Positions 32,717-41,649 are shown, counted from the first letter of the stretch. The stretch: 64,000 nt of DNA from Flagellimonas pacifica (GCF_900215465.1 NZ_OBEH01000001.1:186001-250000); one strand, 5' to 3'. Made by a program: numbers and translations. The notes: generated from the letters alone by a model not told the origin.

Positions 32717-33691
32717 ATGATAAAAGTAGGAATTATAGGAGGGTCTGGTTACACAGGAGGCGAATTGATTCGATTGCTCCTTAACCACCCTGAAGCGGAA
32801 ATTGATTTTGTGTTCAGTACTACCAGGGCTGGAAAACCCATTACGTCGGCTCATCCAGATTTGCTTGGTGTTACGAATTTGGAGTTCACTGGCGAGGTAA
32901 ATTCCAGTGTAGATGTGGCGTTCCTATGCTTGGGTCACGGCAATTCGTCAAAGTTTTTAAAGGAAAACGCTTTTGATCAGACAACCAAGATTGTTGATCT
33001 AAGTAATGAGTTTAGATTGAAAGCTGATGCCACTTTTCAAGGAAAAACATTTGTTTATGGTCTTCCCGAGTTGAGTAAGGAAAGTATTGAACAGGCAGAA
33101 AATATTGCTAACCCTGGATGTTTTGCCACCACTATTCAATTGGGATTGCTTCCTTTGGCTAAAGCTGGTTTGCTGCAAAATCAGGTGCACATCAATGCAG
33201 TAACGGGGAGTACAGGAGCAGGAGTTGGACTTTCATCCACCTCCCATTTCAGTTGGCGGAACAACAATGTTTCATGGTACAAACCTTTTACCCATCAGCA
33301 TTTGGGTGAGATTGGAGAAAGCTTGGATTCCTATGGAACCAAAACTGGAAAATTGTACTTCCTGCCCAACAGAGGAAATTTCACGAGAGGAATTCTGGCG
33401 ACCAGTTATACCCAGTTTGACGGCAGTTTAGAAGATGTCCAGCAATTGTATCAGGATTTTTACAAGGATGATGTCTTTACACATGTTTCGGATGAACCTA
33501 TCCACTTAAAACAAGTAGTGAACACCAACCAATGCCATGTGCATTTGCATAAACATGAGGATACTTTATTGGTGACCTCAGCCATCGATAATTTATTAAA
33601 AGGAGCTTCAGGACAAGCTGTCCAGAATATGAATCTAATGTTTGGATTAGAAGAAACAACAGGACTTCAACTAAAAGCGGGGGTATTTTAA
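32717..33691 (+). CDS. argC: N-acetyl-gamma-glutamyl-phosphate reductase
   Basis: 324 residues, of the shorter ArgC type. The NADP-binding start (KVGIIGGSGYTGGELIRLLLNHPEAEI), VFLCLGHG-like segment (VAFLCLGHGNSSKF) and the catalytic Cys in NPGCFATTIQLGLLPL are intact, as is the His region HQHLGEIGESL. It reduces the acylglutamyl phosphate made by ArgB to the semialdehyde. It is flanked on both sides by palindromic repeats, the only operon member so flanked. Confidence 0.93.
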   Translation: MIKVGIIGGSGYTGGELIRLLLNHPEAEIDFVFSTTRAGKPITSAHPDLLGVTNLEFTGEVNSSVDVAFLCLGHGNSSKFLKENAFDQTTKIVDLSNEFRLKADATFQGKTFVYGLPELSKESIEQAENIANPGCFATTIQLGLLPLAKAGLLQNQVHINAVTGSTGAGVGLSSTSHFSWRNNNVSWYKPFTHQHLGEIGESLDSYGTKTGKLYFLPNRGNFTRGILATSYTQFDGSLEDVQQLYQDFYKDDVFTHVSDEPIHLKQVVNTNQCHVHLHKHEDTLLVTSAIDNLLKGASGQAVQNMNLMFGLEETTGLQLKAGVF

Positions 33692-33693
33692 AA

Positions 33694-33760
33694 ATGTCAG
33701 GTCGAGCGCAGTCGAGATCTAAAAATAAATCAAACACCTCTCGACTGCGCTCGAGGCGAC
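33694..33760 (+). repeat. Palindromic repeat element between argC and proC
   Basis: Opens with ATGTCAGGTCGAGC. The arms TCGAGCGCAGTCGAG (33702-33716) and CTCGACTGCGCTCGA (33740-33754) are perfect complements over 15 bases with a 23-base loop, so the transcript folds into a strong hairpin within the operon. Related to the element at 32595. Confidence 0.75.
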
Positions 33761-33773
33761 CAAAAAGAAAACC

Positions 33774-34568
33774 ATGAAAATAGCAATCATAGGAGCGGGA
33801 AATTTGGGATTGTCCATTGCAAAGGGAGTTTTGCACAGCAATGGAGCCACCACCATGTACCTTACCAAAAGAAATACATCGGAAATCAAAGATTTTGAAA
33901 AATACGGTAATGTCACCGTCACATCAGACAACAAAGAGGCCATCCAAAATTCGGACACTTTGATTTTTGCAGTTCAACCTGGTCATTTCAGTTCAATTTT
34001 AGAAGAAATGAAAGATCTTTTGACCGAAAACCATGTTATCATCAGCACCATAACAGGTTTTAGTATCTCAAAAATTGAAGAAATCATTGGTGCCGACAAA
34101 CATATTGTCCGTAGCATGCCCAATACCGCTATTTCGGTGGGTAATTCCATGACTTGTATCTGCAGCAATGAATTGGGTAAAAAACGAATTGATCTGGCCA
34201 AGGCCATTTTCAACAGAATGGGTCATACCTTGGAAATACCTGAGGAGCAGATGCAAGCGGCAACCGTTATTTGTGCTAGTGGTATCGCTTTCTGGATGCG
34301 CTTGATTCGTGCCACGACCCAAGGTGCCATTCAATTAGGGTTTGATGCCAAGGAAGCACAAGAGTTGGCCATGCATACTTGTAATGGGGCCGCCAGCCTG
34401 TTAATTGAATCCGGAAACCATCCAGAAGAAGAGATTGATCGTGTGACTACACCCAAAGGGTGCACCATTGAAGGGTTGAACGAGATGGAACACCAAGGAC
34501 TAAGCTCATCACTAATTCGAGGTATAGTGACCTCGTTTGAAAAAATAAGTAAAATCAGAAAAGGATAA
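33774..34568 (+). CDS. proC: Pyrroline-5-carboxylate reductase
   Basis: 264 residues, the standard ProC length. IAIIGAGNLGLSIAKGVLHSNG is the NAD(P) site. MPNTAISVGNSMTCI and the C-terminal ATTQGAIQLGFDAKEAQELAMHTCNGAASLL with TPKGCTIEGLNEMEHQGLSSSLIRGI are the conserved ProC regions. It makes proline from pyrroline-5-carboxylate in the cytoplasm. Its place inside the arginine operon, together with proA and proB, means that both glutamate-derived pathways are expressed together. Confidence 0.93.
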   Translation: MKIAIIGAGNLGLSIAKGVLHSNGATTMYLTKRNTSEIKDFEKYGNVTVTSDNKEAIQNSDTLIFAVQPGHFSSILEEMKDLLTENHVIISTITGFSISKIEEIIGADKHIVRSMPNTAISVGNSMTCICSNELGKKRIDLAKAIFNRMGHTLEIPEEQMQAATVICASGIAFWMRLIRATTQGAIQLGFDAKEAQELAMHTCNGAASLLIESGNHPEEEIDRVTTPKGCTIEGLNEMEHQGLSSSLIRGIVTSFEKISKIRKG

Positions 34569-34602
34569 TCTCGTGACAGCATTCGAGACAGCACATAAAA
34601 CC

Positions 34603-35730
34603 ATGAAACTATTTGACGTATATCCACTTTACAATGTAACTCCGGTTTCCGCAAAGGGCATTGAGGTAACAGATGATGAAGGCTCAACATATCTTGATTT
34701 TTACGGAGGTCATGCGGTAATCTCAATTGGTCACTCCCATCCGTATTACGTGAATCGACTTAAGAATCAACTGGACAAAATCGGGTTCTATAGCAACTCT
34801 ATCCAAAATCCATTGCAACATGAGTTAGCAGAAAAACTGGGAGAATTGTCCCAATGTGAGGATTATAATCTTTTTATGTGCAATTCGGGTGCCGAGGCCA
34901 ACGAAAATGCCTTAAAATTGGCTTCTTTTCATACTGGAAAATCCAAGGTCATTGCCTTTAAAAATGGTTTTCATGGGAGAACCTCTGCAGCTGTCGCCGT
35001 AACTGACAACCAATCGATAAATGCTCCCATCAACCTTCAGCAAGAGGTAAGTTTTTTAGAGTTGAACGATTTTGAAGCTTTTGAAAGTGCTATTCAATCT
35101 GACGATCATTGTGCCGTAATCCTAGAAACCATTCAAGGTATTGGCGGTTTGGATGAACCTACAACCGAGTTTATTCAATTTGTGGCGGAAAAATCCAAAG
35201 AAAAAGGGATTGTTCTTATCGCGGACGAGATTCAGTGTGGATTTGGTAGAAGTGGAAAATTCTTTGCCTTTCAACATCACAACATACAACCAGACATTAT
35301 TTCCATGGCCAAAGGTATGGGCAATGGTTTTCCAGTAGGTGGTATACTCATTCATGAATCATTCAAAGCATCCTACGGACTTTTAGGCACCACCTTTGGT
35401 GGAAATCATTTGGCATGCGCTGCAACTTTGGCAGTTTTGGAAGTGTTGGAAAATGAAAATCTAATCTCCAACGCTGATGCTCTTGGAATCTATTTTAAAG
35501 AAAAGGCTTCAGGAATCTCCCAAGTAAAACAAGTTAAGGGAAGAGGATTGATGTTAGGATTGGAGTTTGATTTTGAAGTTGGAGACCTTCGGAAAAGTTT
35601 GATTTTCAATCAAAAGTTGTTCTCAGGAGGTGCAAAAAATAAACGCCTGCTCAGAGTTTTGCCTGCATTGAACATCACAAAAGAACATATCGACCTATTT
35701 TTTGAAGCACTAAAATCAGAATTACAATGA
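34603..35730 (+). CDS. argD: Acylornithine aminotransferase
   Basis: About 375 residues from ATG at 34603 (MKLFDVYPLYNV). The frame extends to GTG at 34573, which adds ten residues and is less likely. PLP class III motifs: DDEGSTYLDFYGGHAVISIGHSHP, NSGAEANENALKLA, NGFHGRTSAAVAVT, VLIADEIQCGFGRSGKFFAFQH and the PLP lysine in DIISMAKGMGNGFPVGG. It converts N-acylglutamate semialdehyde to N-acylornithine. It overlaps proA by ATGA. Confidence 0.92.
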   Translation: MKLFDVYPLYNVTPVSAKGIEVTDDEGSTYLDFYGGHAVISIGHSHPYYVNRLKNQLDKIGFYSNSIQNPLQHELAEKLGELSQCEDYNLFMCNSGAEANENALKLASFHTGKSKVIAFKNGFHGRTSAAVAVTDNQSINAPINLQQEVSFLELNDFEAFESAIQSDDHCAVILETIQGIGGLDEPTTEFIQFVAEKSKEKGIVLIADEIQCGFGRSGKFFAFQHHNIQPDIISMAKGMGNGFPVGGILIHESFKASYGLLGTTFGGNHLACAATLAVLEVLENENLISNADALGIYFKEKASGISQVKQVKGRGLMLGLEFDFEVGDLRKSLIFNQKLFSGGAKNKRLLRVLPALNITKEHIDLFFEALKSELQ

Positions 35731-36923
35731 GTTTGGTATTATCTATAGAAAAACGAAATGCTGTTTTGACCACTATGTCACAATTGGTGAAGTTAGAAGA
35801 ATCCAAAATTTTAGAGGCCAATAAAAATGACCTTGACAATTATTCAGGGGAAGATTTGGCCATGGGAGATCGTTTAAAAGTTGATGCCTCCAAAATCGAT
35901 GGAATGGCCTTGTCACTTGGCCAACTTGCTTCGCAACAAGACCCTTTAGGTGTGGAACGCTTTCAATTTACCCATGAAAATGGTATTCATATCAGTAACA
36001 AAACAGCACCTTTTGGCACTATTTTGATTATTTATGAATCCAGACCTGACGTGACCATTGAAGCTTCCGGAATTGCATTCAAATCTGGGAACAAAATATT
36101 ACTTAAGGGTGGCAAAGAATCACTTAACAGTAATTTGATCTTAGTAGAATTGTGGCACAACGCACTGGAAGAACACAACTGCTCAAAAGATTGGGTCACT
36201 TATTTGGAATTTGATAGAGCTCAAACACAAAGCTTTTTGGAAAACCCTTCCCAAAAAATCGATTTGATTGTACCCAGAGGAGGAGAAAAACTCATTGCGT
36301 TTGTGAAACAGCATGCCACCTGTCCTGTAATTGTAAGTGGTCGTGGGAACAACTTCTTGTATGTAGATGCTGAGGCTGATCTGGAAATTGCATTGGATGT
36401 AATCCTAAATGCAAAAACCACTAAAATATCAGCCTGTAATGCTTTGGACAAGGTATTAATAGCAGCAGATTTACCTAGAAAACAAGAATTTTTGACACAA
36501 TTGGCTCAAAAACTCCAAAAGAGCAAGGTTAAAATTTTAACGGACAAACCCTTGTCCAGTTTATCAGAAACCAGTGAAATCCAAGATGATTCTGTTTGGC
36601 ATGAGGAATTTTTGGACTACAAAATTGTCCTTGGACAGGTATCTGACTTGACTGAAGCAATCAATAAAATAAATCGGTATAGTGGTGGACATTCTGCTGC
36701 TATTATCACAGCAAACAATGAAACGGCAACCACGTTTATGCAATCTGTGGATTCAGCTGCTGTTTATCACAACGCTTCAACCCGATTCACGGACGGAGGT
36801 CAGTTTGGTTTGGGAGGAGAGCTTGCCATCAGTACAGATAAATTGCACCAAAGGGGACCAATTGGTCTTCAACATTTGGTAAGCAATAAATGGTATGTAA
36901 TCGGAAATGGTCAAACTAGATAG
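35727..36923 (+). CDS. proA: Glutamate-5-semialdehyde dehydrogenase
   Basis: 398 residues, a little under the ~415 usual for ProA. Aldehyde dehydrogenase fold with IIYESRPDVTIEASGIAFKSGNKILLKGGKES, VPRGGEKLIAFVKQHATCPVIV and the catalytic Cys in NAKTTKISACNALDKVLI, then HNASTRFTDGGQFGLGGELAISTDKLHQRGPIGLQ. It is the second enzyme of proline synthesis, acting on the product of ProB. It overlaps argD and proB. Confidence 0.93.
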   Translation: MSLVLSIEKRNAVLTTMSQLVKLEESKILEANKNDLDNYSGEDLAMGDRLKVDASKIDGMALSLGQLASQQDPLGVERFQFTHENGIHISNKTAPFGTILIIYESRPDVTIEASGIAFKSGNKILLKGGKESLNSNLILVELWHNALEEHNCSKDWVTYLEFDRAQTQSFLENPSQKIDLIVPRGGEKLIAFVKQHATCPVIVSGRGNNFLYVDAEADLEIALDVILNAKTTKISACNALDKVLIAADLPRKQEFLTQLAQKLQKSKVKILTDKPLSSLSETSEIQDDSVWHEEFLDYKIVLGQVSDLTEAINKINRYSGGHSAAIITANNETATTFMQSVDSAAVYHNASTRFTDGGQFGLGGELAISTDKLHQRGPIGLQHLVSNKWYVIGNGQTR

Positions 36924-36924
36924 G

Positions 36925-37689
36925 ATGAAGAAGAAACGAATATTGTTAAAAATAGGCTCAAACACCTTGACCAAGGAAACCAATCAGATTTCCAGAGGAA
37001 AGGTGGAAGATATTGGCAGACAGATCGCACAGCTTTCTAATGAATATGAATTTATTATTGTAAGCTCTGGGGCGATTGCAGCAGCAAAACAGTTTGTGAA
37101 ATTGGAACATCCCGGCCCAGAAATCAATGTGAAGCAAGCATTGGCTGCCATTGGTCAACCCCATTTAATGCGGATTTTCCAGGAAAACTTTAGGGAATTG
37201 GGATTGCTTACCTCACAATGCTTGCTTTCTTATTCCGATTTTGAAAATGCAAATTCAAAAGTCAACATTAAAAACACCATTAACGTTTTGGTTGCGAATA
37301 ATTTCATCCCCATCATCAATGAAAATGATACTGTTGCAACGGACGAAATCAAATTTGGTGATAACGACAAGTTGGCTGCGTTAACAGCTGCTTTGTTGGA
37401 TGCAGATTTACTACTGATTGCAACCAACACCAACGGGATCTATACCAAGGAATCCTTGGAAAACAACCGGCCAAAAACCATTGAAGCTGTAAATAATCTT
37501 CAAAATCTGGTCAAAGAAATCGATAATGGTAAATCCTCCCACGGAACCGGAGGAATGCAGTCTAAAATAGAGGCTGCCACCATTGCCAAAAATGCAGGAA
37601 TTGAAACTTGGATCGTGAATGGTCTGAATGAGAATTTCATCCAAGATTCACTTCAGAATTCCACAAACTATACAAAAATCAAGTCATGA
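36925..37689 (+). CDS. proB: Glutamate 5-kinase without PUA domain
   Basis: About 254 residues from ATG at 36925, one base after the proA stop. The frame also allows ATG 36907 inside proA. Amino-acid kinase fold: RILLKIGSNTLTK, FIIVSSGAIAAAKQF, FIPIINENDTVATDEIKFGDNDKLAALTAALLDADLLLIATNTNGIYT and GTGGMQSKIEAATIAKNAGIETWIVNG. It lacks the C-terminal PUA domain found in E. coli ProB, as is common in this phylum, which may alter feedback control. First step of proline synthesis. Confidence 0.9.
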   Translation: MKKKRILLKIGSNTLTKETNQISRGKVEDIGRQIAQLSNEYEFIIVSSGAIAAAKQFVKLEHPGPEINVKQALAAIGQPHLMRIFQENFRELGLLTSQCLLSYSDFENANSKVNIKNTINVLVANNFIPIINENDTVATDEIKFGDNDKLAALTAALLDADLLLIATNTNGIYTKESLENNRPKTIEAVNNLQNLVKEIDNGKSSHGTGGMQSKIEAATIAKNAGIETWIVNGLNENFIQDSLQNSTNYTKIKS

Positions 37690-38624
37690 AACACTACCTC
37701 TCCATAAACGATATAGACAATCTATCTGAATGGGTAGCCGAGGCCAGAGCACTCAAAAGAGTGCCTAAAAAGCATCTTTCGCTAGGTACGGAAAAAACTA
37801 TTTGTCTCTTATTCTTCAACAATTCATTAAGAACTCGGTTGAGCACCCAAAAAGCTGCCATGAACTTGGGCATGGATGTGATGGTCATGAATTTTGGAAG
37901 TGAAGGATGGGCACTGGAATATGGAGATGGCACCATTATGGATCAAGGAACATCGGAGCATATAAAAGAGGCTGCACAAGTAGTTTCCCAGTTTTGTGAT
38001 ATTGTAGCCATTAGAGCCTTTGCCAAATTGGAAGACAAAACTAAAGATGAGGCAGAGGAGGTTTTGAACGGCTTCGCCAAATATACTTCAATCCCCATTG
38101 TGAACATGGAAAGTTCAACGGCACACCCTTTGCAGGCTTTGGCTGACGCCATAACTTTGGAAGAAAACAACTCACAAAACAAACCGAAGGTGGTTTTATC
38201 ATGGGCCCCACATCCCAAAGCTTTACCGCATGCGGTAGGAAATTCATTTGTTAAAATGATGCAACTGCAAGACGCTGATTTTGTCATTACCCATCCAAAA
38301 GGGTACGAATTGAACCCCGAAATCACCAAAGGATGCAAAATTGAACATGACCAAGAAAAGGCCTTGGAAAATGCGGATTTTGTTTATGTTAAAAATTGGA
38401 GCAGTTATACCGATTATGGAAAAGTATTGGTGCAAGATTCCAATTGGATGATGACGGCGCAAAAGCTAGGAAATGCTAAGTTTATGCATTGCCTGCCAGT
38501 TAGGCGAAACGTAGTGGTTGAAGATGCCGTTTTGGACGGAAACCAATCGTTAGTGATTGAACAGGCCAATAACAGGACTTTTTCTGCGCAAATTGTGTTA
38601 AAAAAGATATTGGAAAATCTATAA
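37686..38624 (+). CDS. argF': N-acylornithine carbamoyltransferase (ArgF')
   Basis: 312 residues, closest in form to the N-succinylornithine carbamoyltransferase of Bacteroides and the N-acetylornithine enzyme of Xanthomonas, rather than to ordinary OTCase. FFNNSLRTRLSTQKAAMNLGMDV is the carbamoyl phosphate site, and HCLPVRRN the second. SFVKMM, VYVKNWSSYTDYGKV and MESSTAHPLQALADAITLEE are conserved. The position that decides acyl preference (Pro90 in Bacteroides for succinyl, Glu92 in Xanthomonas for acetyl) is Ser90 here, in GTSEH. Its acyl group is therefore uncertain. It overlaps proB by ATGA. Confidence 0.9.
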   Translation: MKHYLSINDIDNLSEWVAEARALKRVPKKHLSLGTEKTICLLFFNNSLRTRLSTQKAAMNLGMDVMVMNFGSEGWALEYGDGTIMDQGTSEHIKEAAQVVSQFCDIVAIRAFAKLEDKTKDEAEEVLNGFAKYTSIPIVNMESSTAHPLQALADAITLEENNSQNKPKVVLSWAPHPKALPHAVGNSFVKMMQLQDADFVITHPKGYELNPEITKGCKIEHDQEKALENADFVYVKNWSSYTDYGKVLVQDSNWMMTAQKLGNAKFMHCLPVRRNVVVEDAVLDGNQSLVIEQANNRTFSAQIVLKKILENL

Positions 38625-38634
38625 CCTAAGAAAA

Positions 38635-39381
38635 ATGAAACTAAAAGACCAAGTCTGTATTGTTACCGGTGCCACAAGTGGTATGGGAAAGAGCATTGCG
38701 GAAATGTTGCACGCTGAAGGTGCAAAACTTGTTCTTTCCGGACGTAATCTTCAAAGAGGCAATGCCTTGGTGAAAGCACTCAAAGGTGCTGTCTTTGTTG
38801 CGGGAGATGTTTCCAAACTCGAATACAATGAAAAATTGGTCAAAACAGCCATTGACGAGTTTGGGAAACTTGACGTACTATCCTTGAATGCAGGGATTTT
38901 AGGATTGGGCAATGTAGTTGACCTTTCGGTTTCCGATTGGCACAACACTTTAGATGTTAACCTAAGTTCCATTTTCTATTTGTCAAAATATGCCATTCCA
39001 CATCTTCAAAAAAGTGAACAGGGCAACATCCTTATCAATGCATCCATAGCTGCTTTTAAAAGTTTCCCCAATCATCCGGCTTATTGTGCCTCAAAAGGCG
39101 CAAGCATAGCTTTGATGAAACAAATGGCCGTTGAATATGCTCCAAAAATCAGGGTAAACGCAATTTGTCCAGGCCCTGTAGATACGCCTCTGATATGGGA
39201 TTCCGCAAAAGCATTTCCAAACCCTGAAGAAGCGGTAGAAAATGCTACAAAAGCAACTTTACTACAACGATTGGGCACTCCAGAGGACATTGCAAAATTG
39301 GCTCTTTTTCTGATTTCAGATGATTCGTCATGGATTACTGGAACGGCCATGACCATTGATGGTGGAATACTAAATGCGTAA
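38635..39381 (+). CDS. Short-chain dehydrogenase/reductase in the arginine operon
   Basis: 248 residues, a classical SDR: TGATSGMGKSIAEML (NAD site), LSLNAGILG (NAG), the catalytic Ser in INASIAAFKSF and the YCASK pair (YxxxK), then CPGPVDTPL. Residues after the second strand (LSGRN) suggest NADP. Nothing in the arginine or proline pathways needs an SDR. It is nonetheless tightly packed between argF' (10 bases) and argB (overlap or one base). It may reduce a side product or have been trapped in the operon. Substrate unknown. Confidence 0.85.
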   Translation: MKLKDQVCIVTGATSGMGKSIAEMLHAEGAKLVLSGRNLQRGNALVKALKGAVFVAGDVSKLEYNEKLVKTAIDEFGKLDVLSLNAGILGLGNVVDLSVSDWHNTLDVNLSSIFYLSKYAIPHLQKSEQGNILINASIAAFKSFPNHPAYCASKGASIALMKQMAVEYAPKIRVNAICPGPVDTPLIWDSAKAFPNPEEAVENATKATLLQRLGTPEDIAKLALFLISDDSSWITGTAMTIDGGILNA

Positions 39382-39382
39382 A

Positions 39383-40162
39383 ATGAAAGAAAAGCTTTCC
39401 ATAGTAAAAATAGGAGGTAACATCATAGAGGACCCAAAGAGTCTGTCCCACTTGCTTGGGTTATTCTCCAAAATAGACGGACACAAAATATTGGTACATG
39501 GTGGTGGTAAAAAGGCCACCCAAATTGGAAACAAATTGGGCATTACATCCAAAATGGTCAACGGACGAAGGATTACTGATGCCGAAAGTTTGGATGTGGC
39601 CATTATGGTCTACGGAGGATTGGTCAGCAAGAAAATCACTGCTCAATTGCAAGCATTGGAATGCAATGCCTTGGGAATGAGCGGGGCAGATGCCAATGCC
39701 ATTCATGCCCGCAAAAGACCTATAAAAGAGATTGATTTTGGATGGGTCGGTGATGTGGATAGTGTAAATTCAAAAGGGATTTCAAAACTATTGCAAGCAG
39801 GTTTCACTCCAGTTTTTTGCGCCCTCACCCATGACGGAAAAGGACAATTGTTCAATACGAATGCAGATACTATTGCTTCTGAACTGGCTATAGGACTATC
39901 ATCAGAATTTGAGACTACGCTGTATTATTGTTTTGAAAAGAAGGGTGTATTGCGAAATATTGAAGATGAAAATTCCGTAATCCAACATATCAATTCAGAA
40001 ACCTACAAATCCCTTTTGGCTAATGGAATCATTGCTGATGGAATGCTTCCCAAAATGCACAATTGTTTCCATGCCCTTGAAAACAATGTAAAACAAGTTT
40101 GTATTGGTGACAGTGAAATGTTACAGCAGACAACATCAAATTTTACGACCTTAACGCTATGA
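39383..40162 (+). CDS. argB: N-acetylglutamate kinase (ArgB family)
   Basis: About 259 residues from ATG 39383, directly after the SDR stop (an in-frame ATG at 39374 lies within the SDR gene). Amino-acid kinase motifs: LSIVKIGGNIIEDP, ILVHGGGKKATQIGNKLGI, MVNGRRITDAESLDVAIMVYGGLVSKKI, ALGMSGADANAI, NTNADTIASELAI and LLANGIIADGMLPKMHNCFHALENNV. It phosphorylates N-acylglutamate. The N-terminal helix tied to arginine feedback in hexameric ArgB is missing. This fits control at the level of transcription, as the leader peptide suggests. Confidence 0.92.
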   Translation: MKEKLSIVKIGGNIIEDPKSLSHLLGLFSKIDGHKILVHGGGKKATQIGNKLGITSKMVNGRRITDAESLDVAIMVYGGLVSKKITAQLQALECNALGMSGADANAIHARKRPIKEIDFGWVGDVDSVNSKGISKLLQAGFTPVFCALTHDGKGQLFNTNADTIASELAIGLSSEFETTLYYCFEKKGVLRNIEDENSVIQHINSETYKSLLANGIIADGMLPKMHNCFHALENNVKQVCIGDSEMLQQTTSNFTTLTL

Positions 40163-41235
40163 AAATTGAACAAGAACTACTGACCCAAAAAGCTATTGAA
40201 CTGCTGCAACAGTTGATCGCTATTCCTTCCTTTTCTGGGGAGGAGGACAAAACGGGTGATGTCATACAAATTTGGCTGACTGATTTTGGGGTTGAAACGC
40301 AACGACAGTTCAACAATGTTTATGCTTTCAATAAATATTTTGATGAAAGTAAACCTACACTTCTACTAAATTCACATCACGACACTGTAAAACCTAATGC
40401 AGCTTATACAAAAGACCCTTTTAATCCCCATATAGAGGATGGAAAACTATATGGTCTCGGAAGTAATGATGCCGGTGGATGTTTGGTTTCCTTATTAGCA
40501 ACTTTTGTTCACTTTTATGAGCAGAAAAATCTAAGCCACAATATTATTATGGCAGCTACAGCGGAAGAAGAAAATGCAGGGGAAAAGAGTCTACGGGCCC
40601 TAATTCCCATCCTTCCAAAAATTGATGTGGCCGTGGTAGGGGAACCCACCCTTATGGATTTGGCCATTGCTGAAAAAGGATTGGTCGTATTCGATGCAAC
40701 AGTGGAAGGTACTCCTTCCCATGCAGCACATCCTAATGACAATAATTCCATTTACAACACCATTGAAGTGTTGAACTGGTTCAAAAATTGCTCCTTCGAA
40801 AAAATATCCGACACTTTGGGTGAAGTAAAATTGACAGTTACCCAGATTAATGCGGGAAATCAACATAATGTTGTACCAGCAAAAGTGGATTTGGTGATCG
40901 ATGTTAGGGTAAACGATTGTTATTCTAACAAAGAAATCGCAGACTTCCTTCAAAAAGAAGCTCCCTGTAAAATGACACCACGTTCCCTTAGATTAAACTC
41001 ATCTGCCATTGACGCCAATCATGATTTGGTGAAAAGCGGTCTTATTTTGGGAAGAAAAACCTATGGCTCACCCACCCTTTCAGATCAAGCTGCATTAAGC
41101 TGTCAATCAGTAAAATTGGGACCAGGGCATAGCCCCCGCTCCCACTCGGCTAACGAATTTATATTTGTAGCTGAAATCAAAGAGGGAATAGATCTATATA
41201 TCAAAATCCTTTCAGGATTCTTAACTCAGAAATAA
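40159..41235 (+). CDS. M20 family deacylase, N-acylcitrulline/acylornithine type (ArgE-like)
   Basis: 358 residues of the M20 metallopeptidase family. Metal ligands lie in LLNSHHDTVKPN (H and D), GLGSNDAGGCL, AATAEEENAGEKS and VVGEPT, with the dimerisation region VEGTPSHAAHPNDNNSIYN and the late His in GPGHSPRSHSANEF. Since ArgF' acts on the acylated ornithine, this enzyme should remove the acyl group from N-acylcitrulline before ArgG. That order is inferred from the pathway. It overlaps argB by ATGA, and the ACT gene follows after 7 bases. Confidence 0.88.
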   Translation: MKIEQELLTQKAIELLQQLIAIPSFSGEEDKTGDVIQIWLTDFGVETQRQFNNVYAFNKYFDESKPTLLLNSHHDTVKPNAAYTKDPFNPHIEDGKLYGLGSNDAGGCLVSLLATFVHFYEQKNLSHNIIMAATAEEENAGEKSLRALIPILPKIDVAVVGEPTLMDLAIAEKGLVVFDATVEGTPSHAAHPNDNNSIYNTIEVLNWFKNCSFEKISDTLGEVKLTVTQINAGNQHNVVPAKVDLVIDVRVNDCYSNKEIADFLQKEAPCKMTPRSLRLNSSAIDANHDLVKSGLILGRKTYGSPTLSDQAALSCQSVKLGPGHSPRSHSANEFIFVAEIKEGIDLYIKILSGFLTQK

Positions 41236-41242
41236 TACGCCC

Positions 41243-41644
41243 ATGCCAGGAGAAACCAATCTAAAAATTTTATTGTCAAAGTTACAGCCCGTTCTTTGTG
41301 AAGGAGACTTCGTTTTTGCCAGTGTAGATGATTCCTTTCAATTTGACCTAGATCTTGTTCATGCAATATTTAGGGAAAAAGAGGGAATAACATTGATTCT
41401 AAAAAAGGAAATAGCAGATAGCTTAAGTCTAGAGTACAACTACATGGCCTCCTGCATTACATTAGATGTGCATTCTTCTTTGGAATCTGTAGGCCTTACC
41501 GCTGCCGTTTCAAATGCCTTGGCCAAAGAAAAAATCAGTTGTAATGTGGTGGCTGCATATTACCACGACCATATTTTCGTGGATAAACAGGATGCCAATA
41601 GGGCTATGAAAGTTTTACAACAATTGACAAATCAAAACAATTAA
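41243..41644 (+). CDS. ACT-domain protein
   Basis: 133 residues resembling the small ACT_7 (DUF2241-like) proteins: ILLSKLQPVLCEGDFVFASVDD, ITLILKKEIADSLSLEYNYMASCITLDVHSSLESVGLTAAVSNALAKEKISCNVVAAYYHDHIFVDKQDANRAMKVLQQL. The second half is a typical ACT fold. ACT domains bind amino acids and regulate enzymes. It is not required for any step, so its place between the deacylase gene and argH suggests a sensor for arginine, proline or a precursor. This is inference; such proteins also occur alone in many genomes. Confidence 0.8.
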   Translation: MPGETNLKILLSKLQPVLCEGDFVFASVDDSFQFDLDLVHAIFREKEGITLILKKEIADSLSLEYNYMASCITLDVHSSLESVGLTAAVSNALAKEKISCNVVAAYYHDHIFVDKQDANRAMKVLQQLTNQNN

Positions 41645-41649
41645 AAAAA

